Of a stretch of 64,000 nucleotides of DNA, positions 11,818-23,281 are shown piece after piece (within the stretch, counting starts at the first letter, position 1; each line of letters starts with the position of its first letter). The notes under the pieces are model-generated. The model saw only the letters and a list, made by a program, of their open reading frames with translations, did not search any database and was not told where the DNA came from. A program made the translations under genes and the position numbers. Source of the stretch: Alopecurus myosuroides (lineage: Eukaryota; Streptophyta; Magnoliopsida; Poales; Poaceae); NCBI GenBank assembly GCA_028641055.1, contig CM054062.1, forward strand, positions 170,755,715-170,819,714, in the 5' to 3' direction.

Positions 11818-13305
11818 ACTATACCACTATCTATATTATGTATCTAATATGCTATAGACACTTTATAAGCTTGGTGTTACCAAGCCCTTTAGACATTTTA
11901 ATCACAACACTAAATTCACTTAAGTCCCTTATTGGACATTTTAACTTGATGTTTTTGGAAAACAAAAGCTTTGGAAAAACCCCCGAGGAAAGGTGGGACC
12001 TTGCCCGAGGGTGGTATGTGAAGGAGGAAATGTTTTCAAATTGTTTTCCAAAATGACACATAACCTAGTCTTCGCCGGACAACTAATACATACTGCCACA
12101 TTACTTCAATATGGGCACGGGGTCTAACTAAAAGCTTGTCGGTGTTAGTCTGTGTCTACCTCAATGTGCTATAGGGGTTAGAGTCTCCTGAACCGAATTG
12201 TCGCCAGGAGGGAGTAACAGGACATTCAGAGTGTGGGATTAACTTTGCCACCGGTTGAAATAGTTGGGTCTCCTGTCATGGCGGTGTGTTGTCAGGGGAA
12301 ACCAGATCGATACGGCTGACTCACTCGGTGCCGGGGAGAACAAACCCAGTTGAAGAGGTAGTCATTTACTAGCACTTGCATAGTGGATAGTTAGGACCAG
12401 TTATTTGATGTTCACATACTATCAGGAACAGTCTGTGATTGTTCATGACGGATCTACTGGATCTTTCGGAATGTGTACACCTCTGCAGAGTAAAACTATT
12501 TAGAATAGCCGAGTCCTCGAATATGGACATTTGAATGGCCATGCAGCTAGTATTGTGTCAATGTTTTCAAAAAACTTAAAAACAATGCTAATGGTGTTGT
12601 ACCTGGGAGGTACTCGGAAAGGCAAATGATTGTACCTTTGAGGTACCGGAAAATGATGATCTTGAAGATGTGATCTTCCAAGAAGTTTTGCAAAGGAAAA
12701 CTTTATTTTATTTAGAATTCTTTATCAAAACCTTGTGGACATGCAACATCTACAAGGGAAACTAAATATCTTTTGAAGTTTCTTCTTCAACAAGAAAATC
12801 TAAAACTTGATCAACCAGGATGGATCTTAAATTCATCATGGCTAGTTGAACCCTAATTACCGCCTTCCTAACACCTATATTTATTCATACTTGCATGCTT
12901 TAGCTTTCATTTGGGGTGACTTGCGAGTACAATCCAATGTACTCACATTGGTTTCGTCCCTGGCTATTGTCTTAGCCAGACTTTGAGGACCACTTCGGAA
13001 AACCTGACGAAGATGGTGTCGCTGACGACTGTGTGAACTAGGAATGTCTCTGAGTCAGTAGCCTGTAGGTATTTAAGGCATGCATTGGGTTTTACCACGA
13101 GTTTGTGTTTGAAGACTTCTGTTGTTTAATGTGTTTTCCTGCCCTGCGTGGCAGTTGTTCTCGACTGAGTCATTTGACCAGTTGTGTAAGACATGTATTC
13201 GTGTAGTGGATGGTGTAATCTGAAATGCCAACTCAAGTAACTGATCATGGGATCGTGAATGTATGCATACTGGAGGTCTCATACTGCTAGTTTTGGGTCC
13301 CCACA
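11818..13305 (+). repeat. Unassigned LTR-like tract
   Basis: There are no coding domains in this 1.49 kb. Its 3' part (12880-13305) has the layout of a gypsy LTR R/U5 region in plus orientation: a stretch rich in GACGA/GAAGATGG, short open stretches, then a terminal ...GGGTCCCCACA at 13305 resembling an LTR end. The left boundary could not be placed and no target duplication was found. It adjoins the internal 3' end of an Athila-type element. Confidence 0.4.
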
Positions 13306-13578
13306 ATATTACCATGCTTTATTATGACCATTGCAACCTAGTTGGTTTTATAATTTCATATTGTTTACTCCTGGTTATTTGTTCACTTTTCATGAGCTAG
13401 AATGACATCGTAAGCTTTATTATCCTTATAGAAATTATCATGTACTAGTTAAATAGTGATTATGGAATAATCTTATGTGCACCATATGAATTGAAAAGTG
13501 TTTTCAAAGTTTTATTTTTCGCGTCTAGTTTGTCAACTGAATTGCTTGAGGACAAACAATAAGCTAAGCTTCGGGAGT
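13306..13578 (+). repeat. 3' internal end of an Athila-type element
   Basis: This tract ends in GGACAAACAATAAGCTAAGCTTCGGGAG, directly before the LTR start TGATACG. It is the counterpart of the GGACGATAGGAACTAAGCTTGGGGATG that precedes the LTRs at 29217 and 34363, so it carries the polypurine-tract end of the internal domain. The rest of that internal domain to the left is gone. Confidence 0.55.
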
Positions 13579-14900
13579 TGATACGTTGCAAACGTATCTA
13601 CTTTTCCAACCACTTTTCTTGTTGTTTCCCCTCACGTTTTCATGATTTGGATCAAACTAACACGAACTAACGCTATTTTTAGCAGAATTACCCTTGATGT
13701 CTAGTTTTGTGGAGAAATTCGATTTCCTCAAAAAATTCTAGAAAAAACACAGAAAAACTTCGGGGACGGAGTTATTTTTCACGAAAACATACAGAGAGGT
13801 GTCGTCACCTGAAAGTACAATCTAGGGCTCTTGCAGCCCTGCTCCAGCACCCTTCCGGAGGGGGAATCGTCAGCAGGGGCCTGTTCATCGATGTTGCTGC
13901 CTCCCACGATCATGCGGGAGTAGTCCCTCCGCGGGGCTGAGGGCTCATGCTAGTACCTATGTGGGTCTCTCTCATAATGTGATCTTGATTTTGATCGTGT
14001 GCTATGCTATCATTGTTGAATTATGATGTTTCCCCTTCATTATGTAATGGATCCGAGTTTTATCTAGTATAATTCTCCGGAGTCACGTTTGTTCCACGGT
14101 GCCATGGTGACAGTGCGGGTGCCTTGTGTGACTCTATGAACCTTGAATTAGAGGGATACTTATCATGAACTTGTTCTTACTATGTTGGATTGGGTTGGAA
14201 TCATGAGGTTTCTTCATGCTTGTGTTTTATATAATCTCTATAGTGCCAAGGTGATAGTGCAGGTGTTGTAGACTGATTAGAAAGATATTATTCAAGAGAT
14301 AGGTTGTGGTGTTTATTAGTACTATCTTTGGATGCCCAAAGTGACAGGGTTGGGGTGTTCTTTGACGGGAACATGAACTTTGAGGTGTTCTTGTGTAGCC
14401 CTGCGCGATTCTCATCCTATTTGATTTACGAGGAACGGTTTTCGAGATATGTCTTCCATGCATGTTCTTAGAGGAAGTATTATATGTTTAATTATGTTAA
14501 TATTGTTGAGAGTGACCACTAGTGAAAGTATGATCCCTAGGCCTTCTTTTCCACCATCGATATATCTTTTTCTTTCAGTTTTACTACTTGCTTGCTTGTT
14601 GTCATTTTTATTACAGATTTACAAACCTTGTTTTCCATCCATATTACCCATATCTTATCATATTTTGCCGAACTAGTGCAACTATACAAATGACAATTGT
14701 ATTAGGTGTGTTAGGGATACAAGAGACTTCTTGTATCTTAATTGTAGGGTTGCTTGAGAGGGATAAATTCAACCTATACCTCCCATGCGTTCGATAAACC
14801 TTGGGTTACTCACTTGAGGGAAATTTGTTGTTGTCCTAAAAACCGCTGCGTTTGGAGGCCCAATATAGTCTACAAGAGTAGTAACGTGTAGTAGACATCA
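13579..14900 (+). repeat. Athila-type LTR, plus orientation
   Basis: This begins TGATACGTTGCAAACGTATC and ends ...GTAGACATCA, the same ends as the three LTRs at 24137-35718. Internal landmarks are shared: the GTGACAGTG-type stretch, AGTGTCCACTAGTGAAAGTA at about 14513, ACTAGTGCAA...ATTGTATTAGGTGTGTTGGG near 14675-14720, and the TTCGATAAACCTTGGGT stretch near the end. It is diverged from the other three. After its end comes a gypsy integrase fragment instead of an Asp-tRNA primer site, so it is a 3' LTR of a truncated element. Confidence 0.8.
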
Positions 14901-15402
14901 AGGATGCGCCACTGAGGCGAGATCCAGTCGGATTCCCTTTCTTCTGCAGAACTTGGTGAACGTTCCTTTAGCAAAGTTAGTTCCAATGTTAGTGATGATG
15001 TTGTGAGGGTAGCCATAGCGGTATATGATGTCCTGTAAGAAATTGATGACCGTTTGGCCGTCCAGCCGCTTGAATTGCTTCGCCTCGATCCACTTCATGA
15101 ACTTGTCCACCGCCACCAATAGGTAGGTCATGCCGCCGCCTGCTGTCTTGAACGGGCCAACCATGTCGAGGCTCCAGACGGCAAACGACCAAGTGAGGGG
15201 GATGGTCTTCAAGCCCGGGGATGGCGTATGTTTTTGCACGTGGAGGCATTGACAGCCGCTGCAGTCCCGCACCATCTACTCCACATCTGCCAAGATAGTC
15301 GGCCATAAGAAGCCGTAGAGGTTGGCATTGGAGGCGATTGCTCGGGAGGACGCGTGATGGCCGCATTCCCCCTTGTGGATGTCCTCGAGCAGGCTGACAC
15401 GT
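14901..15402 (-). pseudogene. Gypsy integrase fragment (Tat-type), broken
   Basis: Minus-strand translation gives the H2C2 zinc-binding region of a gypsy integrase (HKGECGHHASSRAI...), an in-frame stop in the zinc finger, then the catalytic core starting SLDMVGPF. The second core motif reads ITNIGTN where active enzymes have ITDNGTN, so the second catalytic Asp is lost. The frame stops at ASVAHP exactly where the LTR at 14900 ends, so the E residue of the DDE triad is missing. It may belong to the same element as the gag and LTR at 35719-38627, separated by the Athila cluster (inference). Confidence 0.75.
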
Positions 15403-18400
15403 GAGAAATTTACTTGGAGTGGCGGTTAAATACTACATGTAGGTAAGTATGGTAGACACATTTGGCAAACTTTGGTTTTTGGGAGTTGTATGCACGAGTA
15501 GATCCCATACTCAGTACAGGTGGAGGCTAGCAAAAGACTGGGAGCGACAAATCAAGAGAGCAATAATGGCCATAATCATGCATAGCAACAAAAAAAAATA
15601 ATCAAAGCATAAAGGGTAGTACAAGTCAAAAACTAAATGATTATAGAGGCTATGAGTGACTGGTTTGTAGTCATAAACATGCTGTAAGCATGTGCCAAGT
15701 CAACCAAATAAATCATTCGAAGGATAATACCAAAAATTCATGCTTCAATATGATAAAAACAACTCATGATTCTTTCAATGGCACATTAAACACTCTCAGC
15801 TATTTGAGACAAGTCATGCTAAAATAACAACCACTAAGCATAGAATTAAAATAACATCTAGCATGACATGAAAAAGTCTAGCCACAGTCTATACAAGCTT
15901 CTATTTGCACAGTTATAAGCACGAAAATTGTACTACTGCTTTCCAGCACCCATCATTTTATACTAAACAAAAACTCTACAACAGATATAGCAATGAAACA
16001 AGAGAGTACTAACATAACTCTACTAGAACTAACATCTCTGAATAAGAGATGCATGAAAAACAGGAGCTAAAAGGATTTGCAGCATGTAGAAGAAAAACTA
16101 AGAATATGGCCATGGAAGAAAACGAGTATTCATATTAAAAACCGTAGCGTGTCTCTCTCCCACACAAAGAATGTTGGATTACAACATATTTATTGCAGCA
16201 AGTAAAACAAAAGAAAATTAAAGAAAACAAAAAAAAATAGACGCTCCAAGTAAAATGCATATGATGTGACCGAATACAAATATAGTTTCGCTAGAAGTGA
16301 CTTGATAAATTGTTGATGAAGAAGGGGATACCTTGGGCATCCAAAAGCTTAGACACTTTATTCTTCTTAGAATTTGCTAGGATGGACCACAGGGGCATCC
16401 CCAAGCTTTGGCTTTGTACTCTTCTTGATCACATTATATCACCCTCTTCTCTTGACCCTTGAAAACTTATTTCACACCACACTCAATGTAATTCGCATTA
16501 GAGGGTTAGTGCACAAAAAAAAATCACATGTTCTGCATTGGACACAAGAATTTTAATATTTTTTAAACATTAGCTACAACCACTGATGTTTTGTGGAGCA
16601 AAGAAATCCACTCGACATGGTAAAAGAGAGAATGCAAGTAAAAAGGCAGAATCTGTCAAAACCAGAACAATCCATACAGACAAATTGTTTCAAGGACTTA
16701 CGTTGCTCATATCAAAAAATGTAAAGAAAAAACAAGTTTTGAAATTAGCTGAGGAAGAAGCAAAAAAAAATGCAGGTCATTTGATCTTTCTGTGAATTAT
16801 GCGATTGTTTATGGTGGACAGCAGAAATCTGTTTCTTGCGCAGAAATCCAAAACCAACCTCAACTTTCACTAGAGACTTTACTTGGAACAACAAATGTGA
16901 GAAGATACAAAGGAGTTGCTACATAAGTAAACAACACCTTGACTCAAAGAAAACAGAGAAAAACAAAGCAAAAAAATAAAACCATGGGTTATCTCCCAAG
17001 AAGTGATTTTCTTTAATGCCTTTTAGCTAGGCCCAGAAAAATAGAATCAAGTACTTTCAAGTGAAGAAGCATCAAGAAGCAATTATAAAACAAATTTAAG
17101 TCTAACCCACTTCCTATGCATAGGAATATTGTAAATAAATAAATTAAAGAAGCTCAAACTAGAAATCATGGGAAGGTATAACAAAAGCAATTTCAAAACT
17201 TTCAACAAAAATAGGGGTGTTTTAGTAACATGTAAATTCCTACAACCATATTTTCCTCTCTCATAATAATTTTCAGTACCATCACGAGAAAACTCAACAA
17301 CATAATTATCACATAAAGCATGTTTGTCATGGTCTAAAAGCACACAATTCATATCAAGCTCCAAAACAGTGGGATGAAAATGTAAAATCAGCTCCTCCTT
17401 TTCCCACTTTTAGCAATAGCAAAACAAGATTATTGGTCACTCTTAAAAGGTATGGGACACATTATAGCAGTCCTATTTTTAGTAGAATTATATTTTATAC
17501 CATCAAGTAACATAGGACCATCATTTAGAGCATTATCATATAAATTTTCTAAACAAACTTCCTCATTATCATGCATATCAATAGTTGGGATAAATAGAGG
17601 ATTATCGTAGGATTTATCAAAGTAGCATGGATTATCATAAATAATAGTATCTAGATCATTTTCACACGTTTTATTCATAGTAGTATCAAGGTCACAAGTA
17701 TAGCAAGTATCAATTTCATCAAAAAGGGATATTTCAAAAGAATCAATAGGATCATCACAATTATCAATATAACATTCATCCTCCTTTGGTAGGCATGGAG
17801 GGTAATCAAATAAGGTATGAGTTAAAGAGTTACTCTCATTGGGAGGTAGACATGGGTAGCTACTCCATTCTTTCTCCTATTGATCACCACTCTCCTCCTC
17901 TTTTTCATCCAATGAGCTTCTAGATTGAGCAATTTCTTCTTCCATAGGTTCCTGCAAGGCATTAGTCTCTCCCTTTGGGGGAGAGAATATATTAAGATAT
18001 TTAATTATGTAGTAATTACCATCCTTGTAATTATCAAAGAAATATTCAAGTATAGCATAAATCTCGTATTTATAAGGTGCATCATCAATACTTTCAAGCA
18101 AATAGGCAATTTTGAATGCACCCTTCCAAGCAATAAATTCCTCAATTTATTCCACATCATAAAAGTTATATTCCCTTAACATAAGAAGATATGGTAACAC
18201 TATCATTATACTCACATTGAAAAGGAGGTGTTTATACCTCCTACAGCAACAAGATTTATCAAAGCAATAAGTAACATTATAAGTAGAGCACAAGTTTCTA
18301 GCATAGTTATGTAATTTATTAATTTGCTCCCATAAGTGTAACCCTTTCTGTGGCAAGCTCTGTTCCCTATAATATTTTTGTTGTTCATCCGTGAACCCAC

Positions 18401-18532
18401 CATGCCAATAAGATCTAGTTTCAAAGACATAAAACATTGATAGCAAGCATGACAAAGCAAGTAACACGCAAAACAATAACAAAGTAAAAATGATTGGAGG
18501 TGAGAGACTCCCCTTGCAGAAATACTCTTCCT
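15403..18532 (-). mobile_element. Internal domain of a minus-strand Athila-type element
   Basis: This runs in reverse orientation to the internal domains at 25524-29216 and 30678-34362 and is homologous to them. Shared landmarks include the AAGAAGTGATTTTCTT/GGGTTATCTCCC stretch at 16985-17015, the lysine-rich 16586-16795 region, and the coding remnants at 17083-18482. It lacks gag and pol enzymes. Its left end (3' in element orientation) is cut off at the integrase fragment, so no 3' LTR remains. 15403-17080 holds no recognisable gene. Confidence 0.75.
17083..18482 (-). pseudogene. Broken ORF of non-autonomous Athila-type element
   Basis: Four minus-strand frame pieces (18147-18482, 17877-18101, 17430-17678 and 17083-17364) lie in order and together correspond to one decayed protein. 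The last piece carries the same VEFSRDGTENYYERGKYG and MHRKWVRLK stretches found in the copies at 26449 and 31680. An Asp/Tyr/Asn-rich middle (TIIYDNPCYFDKSYDNP) is followed near the end by hydrophobic residues (LLLLYLPMISSLSFFNLFIY) suggesting a membrane segment. No enzyme motif is present. The function is unknown. The frame breaks make it a pseudogene. Confidence 0.55.
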
Positions 18533-18549
18533 CCCCGGCAATGGCACTA
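18533..18549 (-). other. Degenerate Asp-tRNA primer-binding site
   Basis: On the minus strand this reads TAGTGCCATTGCCGGGG. The perfect sites at 25534 and 30688 read TGGCGCCGTTGCCGGGG, so it differs at three positions, two of them consistent with C/G-to-T/A decay. It marks the junction between the internal domain and the 5' LTR of the minus-strand element. Confidence 0.7.
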
Positions 18550-19309
18550 GAAAACTTGATGGCTGCCTAGACGGAAGGTTGTTGTTCGTTGGAAGACCCC
18601 AAGTGTAGGGTGTGAAGAGCGTAGTGGCAAGTTTTCCCGTCAGAAAGAAACTAAGATTGAATCGACCAGTAGGAGAAAGAAATCACTTCCGAAGGTTGAT
18701 GCAGCTGATGTGGCAGGCTTCACTACCGATTCAGAAGCAACGTGGAACCTACACAACACAATCAAATCCCTTTGCCCCAACGAAGCAGTGAGGTTGTCAA
18801 TCTCACCATTTTGCTGAAAACAAAGAGGTTAAACGTATGGTGTGGAAAATAGTACTTGTTTGCAGTAGATGAAAATAGAACAGTGATGGCAGTAGGGAAA
18901 AGGTAGGAACAGTCTGAAAACAATGATTGTAGTGGTTGTATTATCAGTATAGAGGAAATGAACCGGGGTCCACAGTTCACTAGAGGTGTCCCTCCAAAAG
19001 AGATAGATAGCATGTTGGGTAAACAAATTACAGTTGGGCAATTGACAGATATAAAGGCTGCACCGTAGTGCATATGCATGACATGATGATTACTATGTGA
19101 TTCATGTGGGCATCACAACAAGATACATAGACTGTTATCCAACTGCGTCAATGACTAATGATCCACCCTTAGAATGTCATCCGAGCAAACCTTGGGTATT
19201 AAGTTGTAAGCAACAGATAATTGCATTAAGGAAAGTGCGTAACATAAACAATAAAATCATCCTTAGACAAAGGATTGTTGTTTTCTCCCTACTGGCAACA
19301 ACACATCCC
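18550..19309 (-). repeat. Athila-type 5' LTR, R/U5-side part
   Basis: This is the part of the minus-strand 5' LTR nearest the primer site, separated from its remainder (23282-24136) by the CACTA element. Short frames in it (18762-19079) are not coding. Rejoining the two halves at the CACTA target duplication gives a continuous LTR-like tract of about 1.6 kb. Confidence 0.65.
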
Positions 19310-19784
19310 CCACACTACAACAGGACCACCCCTACAGCAACGGAGGTATGTGTATCTAAATGGCCATATAGGCGTTGCTAGCAGCTTTACCAACGGAACT
19401 AGTATGCGTTGCGATATGTGGCGTTGCAAAGATACAAGGCAACACATATATGTGCGTTGGTAAGCAATGTGAAAAGCATTGCAAGGTGGCAACAGAAGTA
19501 AAGCAACTGTTATATCCGTTGGTGCATAACGTACAGAATTTGAATAAATTTTGAATTAAATATTATATTTTGGATTGGGTATGCCTTGACCACTTACAAG
19601 ATTGTAGCATTTGTTCCCTCAAAATAATACATGTATAAGATATTTACCACAACATAAAATCGAAGAATATGAATGCATTGGCTGGAGAAATAATTCAATT
19701 TATTAATGGAATCCCAATCTCATACATGAAAAGTATCATAAGAGTACACATCTTACACTCTTGCTTCAAACTATGATAATCTAG

Positions 19785-19868
19785 CTATAATCCTATGTCT
19801 ATTCCTTGTAATGTTCTTCTTCTAATGTATATAGAGCTGATATACCAGTCCTTGGTGATTACTTGGGC
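19785..19868 (-). pseudogene. Exon-like segment inside CACTA (last exon)
   Basis: On the minus strand a pyrimidine-rich acceptor GTTTTTGCAG precedes 28 codons ending in TAG (contains VITKDWYISS). Its frame joins that of the exon-like segment at 20351-20494 at a codon boundary. The open frame and splice signal suggest a captured gene or a remnant of a CACTA accessory gene. I do not recognise the protein. Confidence 0.35.
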
Positions 19869-20350
19869 CTGCAAAAACAAAGTCCCAATGTCAGAATCGG
19901 TGTGGTAAGAAAAACAATAGGAGGGATATAGTGAACTCTACTATCTACTTGCTCTACTACCCACCATGGAAAATGCACCGGTCCTACATGTTTATTCTCT
20001 ATATAACTTAAAAAGATACCATAATTCTAACAATACTAAAACAATATTCATAGACATATCATGTTGTCTGTACATACATACATAGTCGAGTTCATGACAA
20101 GCTATTAATAGATTGAAATATAAAGGGAAATTAAAGATATGAACAAAGCTAAGTCAGCATGCAAGATAGCATGTGCTACGCCGTTCATGACAAGCTATTA
20201 ATATATTGAAATATAAAGGGAAATTAAAAAATACATGATAAAGATATGAACAATGCATTTAACAGCAGATCAGAACAGTTGAATTAACTAGATCGACACG
20301 ATGTTCAGTCACAATATCATGAAGCACGAGAGCGGTTGGCTTGCACTTAC

Positions 20351-20494
20351 CTCTGGGTAAATAGTAGTTTCTGTGGCCTCAAATCCAACCCAGTTATAAG
20401 TGGAGTTCCCCTTCCTTCGTTTACCAGACGCAACTTGCATGTAATCAGCAGAGACACAACTATGATGTTCATCCAATTAACTGCACCCGCATCA
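20351..20494 (-). pseudogene. Exon-like segment inside CACTA with both splice sites
   Basis: On the minus strand a 144-bp segment is bounded by acceptor TTAATTTCAG and donor GTAAGTG, both close to consensus. Two of the three frames are largely open. The one compatible with the downstream segment at 19785-19868 includes YMQVASGKRRKGNSTYNWVG, but starts with stops in its first 18 bases. No family is recognised. It could be a transduplicated host exon. Confidence 0.4.
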
Positions 20495-21162
20495 CTGAAA
20501 TTAATTTCATGCCAATAGCTTGTAGGTCCTTCTCATTTTTTATTTTCTGAACAGAGAGATGTAAAAAAAATAAGAGCGGCGGACAATGCAACTAGATAAT
20601 CAGCTGGCTATGGGTAAACTCGAAGATGCAGAATGGGAGAACTGCCACCACACAGATACGTGCTTTTGTTACACCAATGGAAGCAAAGTGTGTGTATCCA
20701 AGCTGTCTTCAACTTAGCTAGGTTTAGTAGATTATCCACACATGTCGCAGCTATGTTGGTTCAAAGTAGTGATGAATAAAAGCCATTATAGATAAGGAGC
20801 TGAAGCATTCGTTACCTGCAAGTTGATGTATTTGTTATAGCAGAAAAGGAGGCAACCCTTGCATGAACAAAAATTTGTGCCTTTCTCTGTTTTATTTTTG
20901 CTGTATGTTGTGGCCTTTTCCTTGAGCACTTGATGTCCGCATGTAAACTATCAGAGAGAAGAGTGATTGAATGGGTTCTGGCCAACACAGTTTGGGATGA
21001 ATAAGAAACCTTAATTGCTGAGACGACTATGTAACAATTATCACAATTGACATGGTTTAGATAAGCCATTCTACACCCAGATTTCGTGCTCAGCCAAGGC
21101 GAAGCATGGGGAAAAGGAAACATGAACCAGAAAGAGGAAAAAAAAGAAGTCGCACCTGAATT

Positions 21163-21250
21163 TCGCATAGTCCTCCATGGTCTGTTGTGCCCCTTCTGCC
21201 GCGCCTCGCTGCTGTTATGGCGTGCCCCTTCTCCTTGCCTCTGTGCAGTC
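21163..21250 (-). pseudogene. Possible first coding exon inside CACTA
   Basis: On the minus strand an ATG at about 21183 opens MEDYAKFR followed directly by a GTGCGA possible donor. The preceding 60 bp are GC-rich and leader-like. It lies upstream, in the minus sense, of the exon-like segments at 20494 and 19868. The linkage is speculative. The longer frame 20812-21252 through this region has no recognisable domain. Confidence 0.25.
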
Positions 21251-21700
21251 ACATCGTGCAGTTAGATCTGAAGGAAAAGCAGCAGATAAATTGTTTAACT
21301 ATTGATATCGAAACATTATAAAAAGATACTTAAGTATTGACTAATGAGCTTTATTTTCTTCAACTAAAACCAGCCATTGTTTGATGAGAGAATCTGCATT
21401 TAAGAAGCAATCACGACACACTGCTGTTAGTACTAATGTTGCACTGAGGGCATCTTGACAGTTCTAGATGGGAATTGTCCGATTGATTAGCATATATTAG
21501 CGTCCTGAACTTTTCCTAGCAGCTTTCGCAATGAGATAACTGATTTCTTGCATGCATTATCTCCTTAGTGAAGTTCTAATGTTATAACACATAAGGGCAC
21601 CAGAAGTAAGTACTTTTGTTAAGGTAAATATAGATACAAATAAGACGATGTGGATAACCTCGGCACAAATTAAATCACTAAATTACTGTAGAATAGAAGT

Positions 21701-22496
21701 CTCACCAGGCCATGCGATTTTGCACCTTTTCTTTCGTTGTGATGCAGCGAAATATGTCTGGAGTGTGGTGGCCACCGCTGTGGGTGCCAGTAATCGTCCG
21801 GGATCTTTTTTACAATACTTCTGGTGGTTACCTCAGTATCTTTCTGCCTCCCGTAACGTGCAGATTACTGGTTTGGCTGCCATTTGTTGGGCCATCTGGA
21901 AATTGAGGAATCGGGCTTGCTTTGAGGCGAAACTAATCAGCTCTCCCTTTGAATTGATTAGTTATTCGTGTGTTTTTCTGAACTATTGGGCAGGGCTTCA
22001 CCCGCAACAGGAGCGTGATGACATTAGGGAGGGCGCTAATACTCTGATTCGTGTGGCTACTTCGACTGAAGCTGATCAAGGGCGTGCAAGTGGTTCGGGA
22101 GCCCGTCACAATCTCTTGCTGGAGGATGCTGTTGATGAAAGGAGGGGCGGCGCCAGCTGATCGTCCTTGTTGCTTTCTGTGGATATCTCCAGCCTTCGGT
22201 TTCAGGCTGGTAGTTCCTGTCTCTCGCTGGTGGAAAAAAGTGTGGCTTGGCGCTGTTATTTCTCTTGTTTCTGTTCCTGGCAGTTTTTGGTTCTGCTGTT
22301 TTGCTTGGACTCCCGTTCAGGTGCTGTGTTTGTATATAAACTCTACTATCTAGGGGTAGTTGGTTGTGTGGAGGGGTTGCGACCCTTTAACAATAACGCT
22401 GGTGTGGTGACGTTGGTGGTGGTTCCGTTATTTCTATGATAATGGAGCACGGGCCCTTCCCCGGGGGGTGCCGTTTATGCTCACCAGGCCATGCGA
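21701..22496 (+). mobile_element. 5'-truncated LINE (L1-type) insertion with 17-bp TSD
   Basis: The 17-base CTCACCAGGCCATGCGA occurs at 21701-21717 and again at 22480-22496, a perfect long target duplication typical of LINE retroposition. The 762 bp between (21718-22479) start inside the C-terminal zinc-binding domain of a plant LINE reverse transcriptase (LHLFFRCDAAKYVW ... WAIWKLRNRACFEAKL), and that frame ends at 22160. About 320 bp of 3' untranslated sequence follow. There is no poly(A) tail at the 3' junction. The insertion lies wholly inside the CACTA element. Confidence 0.85.
21718..22160 (+). pseudogene. LINE reverse transcriptase C-terminus (zf-RVT domain)
   Basis: This 147-codon open remnant resembles the zinc-binding domain that follows the reverse transcriptase in plant L1 elements. 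It has the HLFFRC motif, a conserved WAIWKLRNRACFE segment and a variable charged tail to the stop at 22160. The frame enters from CACTA sequence by chance (an upstream ATG at 21648), so it has no proper start. The polymerase and endonuclease are absent because of 5' truncation, so it cannot move on its own. Confidence 0.75.
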
Positions 22497-22734
22497 GATG
22501 GCAACCATGTAAAAATACTAAAAAACTGATATTGCTTCATGCTCACGTCTAATCTGTAAAGAAGACTAACATAACTCCCCGTGACATCCCCCCTTGCAAT
22601 GATACTAGGTGCCATGACATCCATTTGTTTCTTCAACCAGGACTACAACCACATACGTCTCCTACTTAACACATGATTCAGATGAATAGGATCATAGGAT
22701 AAGAGCAGCAATGAGTAAAATCCGGGTGACGAAC

Positions 22735-23041
22735 GGACCTGTGAACCCATGGTTGCATCTGCGCCTATCGCCACAAAATACCAAGGAGTTGTAGCGGAAG
22801 GCCCGTCGCGGCACATGGTCCTGCAGGAGGCGGCAGAGGCCTTGCGGTTGTCGGAGCCCCAGGCGACCACCGGGCCGCCGACCTCGACGCCCTGGAAGCC
22901 CCCGCTGCGCCCGGACTCTGCGACGGTAAGTGGTCGCCGCGCTTCCTCGCGGAACGAGATCTAAGCGAGGGCGAGGGCAGCGACTAGGAGGAGGGCGACG
23001 GTGACGGCGGTGGTGATGATGCGGCGGCAGCGCCGGCCATC
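22735..23041 (-). pseudogene. Captured host-gene 5' exon (secreted/membrane protein) in CACTA
   Basis: This GC-rich minus-strand segment differs in composition from the rest of the CACTA. One frame gives an arginine-rich start and a strongly hydrophobic stretch (IITTAVTVALLLVAALALA), like a signal peptide or signal anchor, and then an in-frame TAG. It continues with GFQGVEVGGPVVAWGSDNRK and a Cys-containing segment (ASCRTMC). The part after the stop resembles plant apple/PAN-like extracellular proteins, as I recall them. The frame degenerates near 22735. It lies 240 bp from the right CACTA end, as is common for transduplicated gene pieces. Identity would need a protein search. Confidence 0.5.
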
Positions 23042-23281
23042 CGATAGCCGGGAGGGGCAAAGGGTTACGGTGTACTTCCGTAGATTGGGGATCGGTAGTT
23101 TCTTTTAGAGAGAAGGAGATCGTGAGTTGGGATGTGCGGGAGAGGTTGTGGATTGGTTATACAAAGACAGCAACGGGGGTTCTAAAAAAAGTCGTGACGT
23201 GTGAGAGGCAGATTGTAGATACGCATATTAGTACTGTAGCAAGGTATGTGTTGCTGTAGGTCTATTCGTGTTGTAGTGCCA

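Larger units (their letters stand above)
19313..23278. mobile_element. CACTA (En/Spm-type) DNA transposon, non-autonomous
   Basis: The left end is CACTACAACAGGACC at 19313 and the right end is ...GAATAGACC-side TATTCGTGTTGTAGTG at 23278. The two form inverted CACTACAAC termini. A 3-bp target duplication CCA flanks it at 19310-19312 and 23279-23281. Subterminal GCAAC/GTTGC motifs recur densely at 19335-19510 and 23233-23260, as expected for transposase-binding arrays. No transposase or TNPA-like frame is visible, so it depended on a partner. It sits inside the minus-strand Athila-type LTR and contains gene-derived exons and a LINE fragment. Confidence 0.9.

Noticed and set aside
7127..11822. 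Target-site duplication around the 7132-11817 LTR
   Set aside because: The 5-bp flanks CCATT and ACTAT differ. CCATT belongs to the internal primer-site side, so no duplication is expected there.
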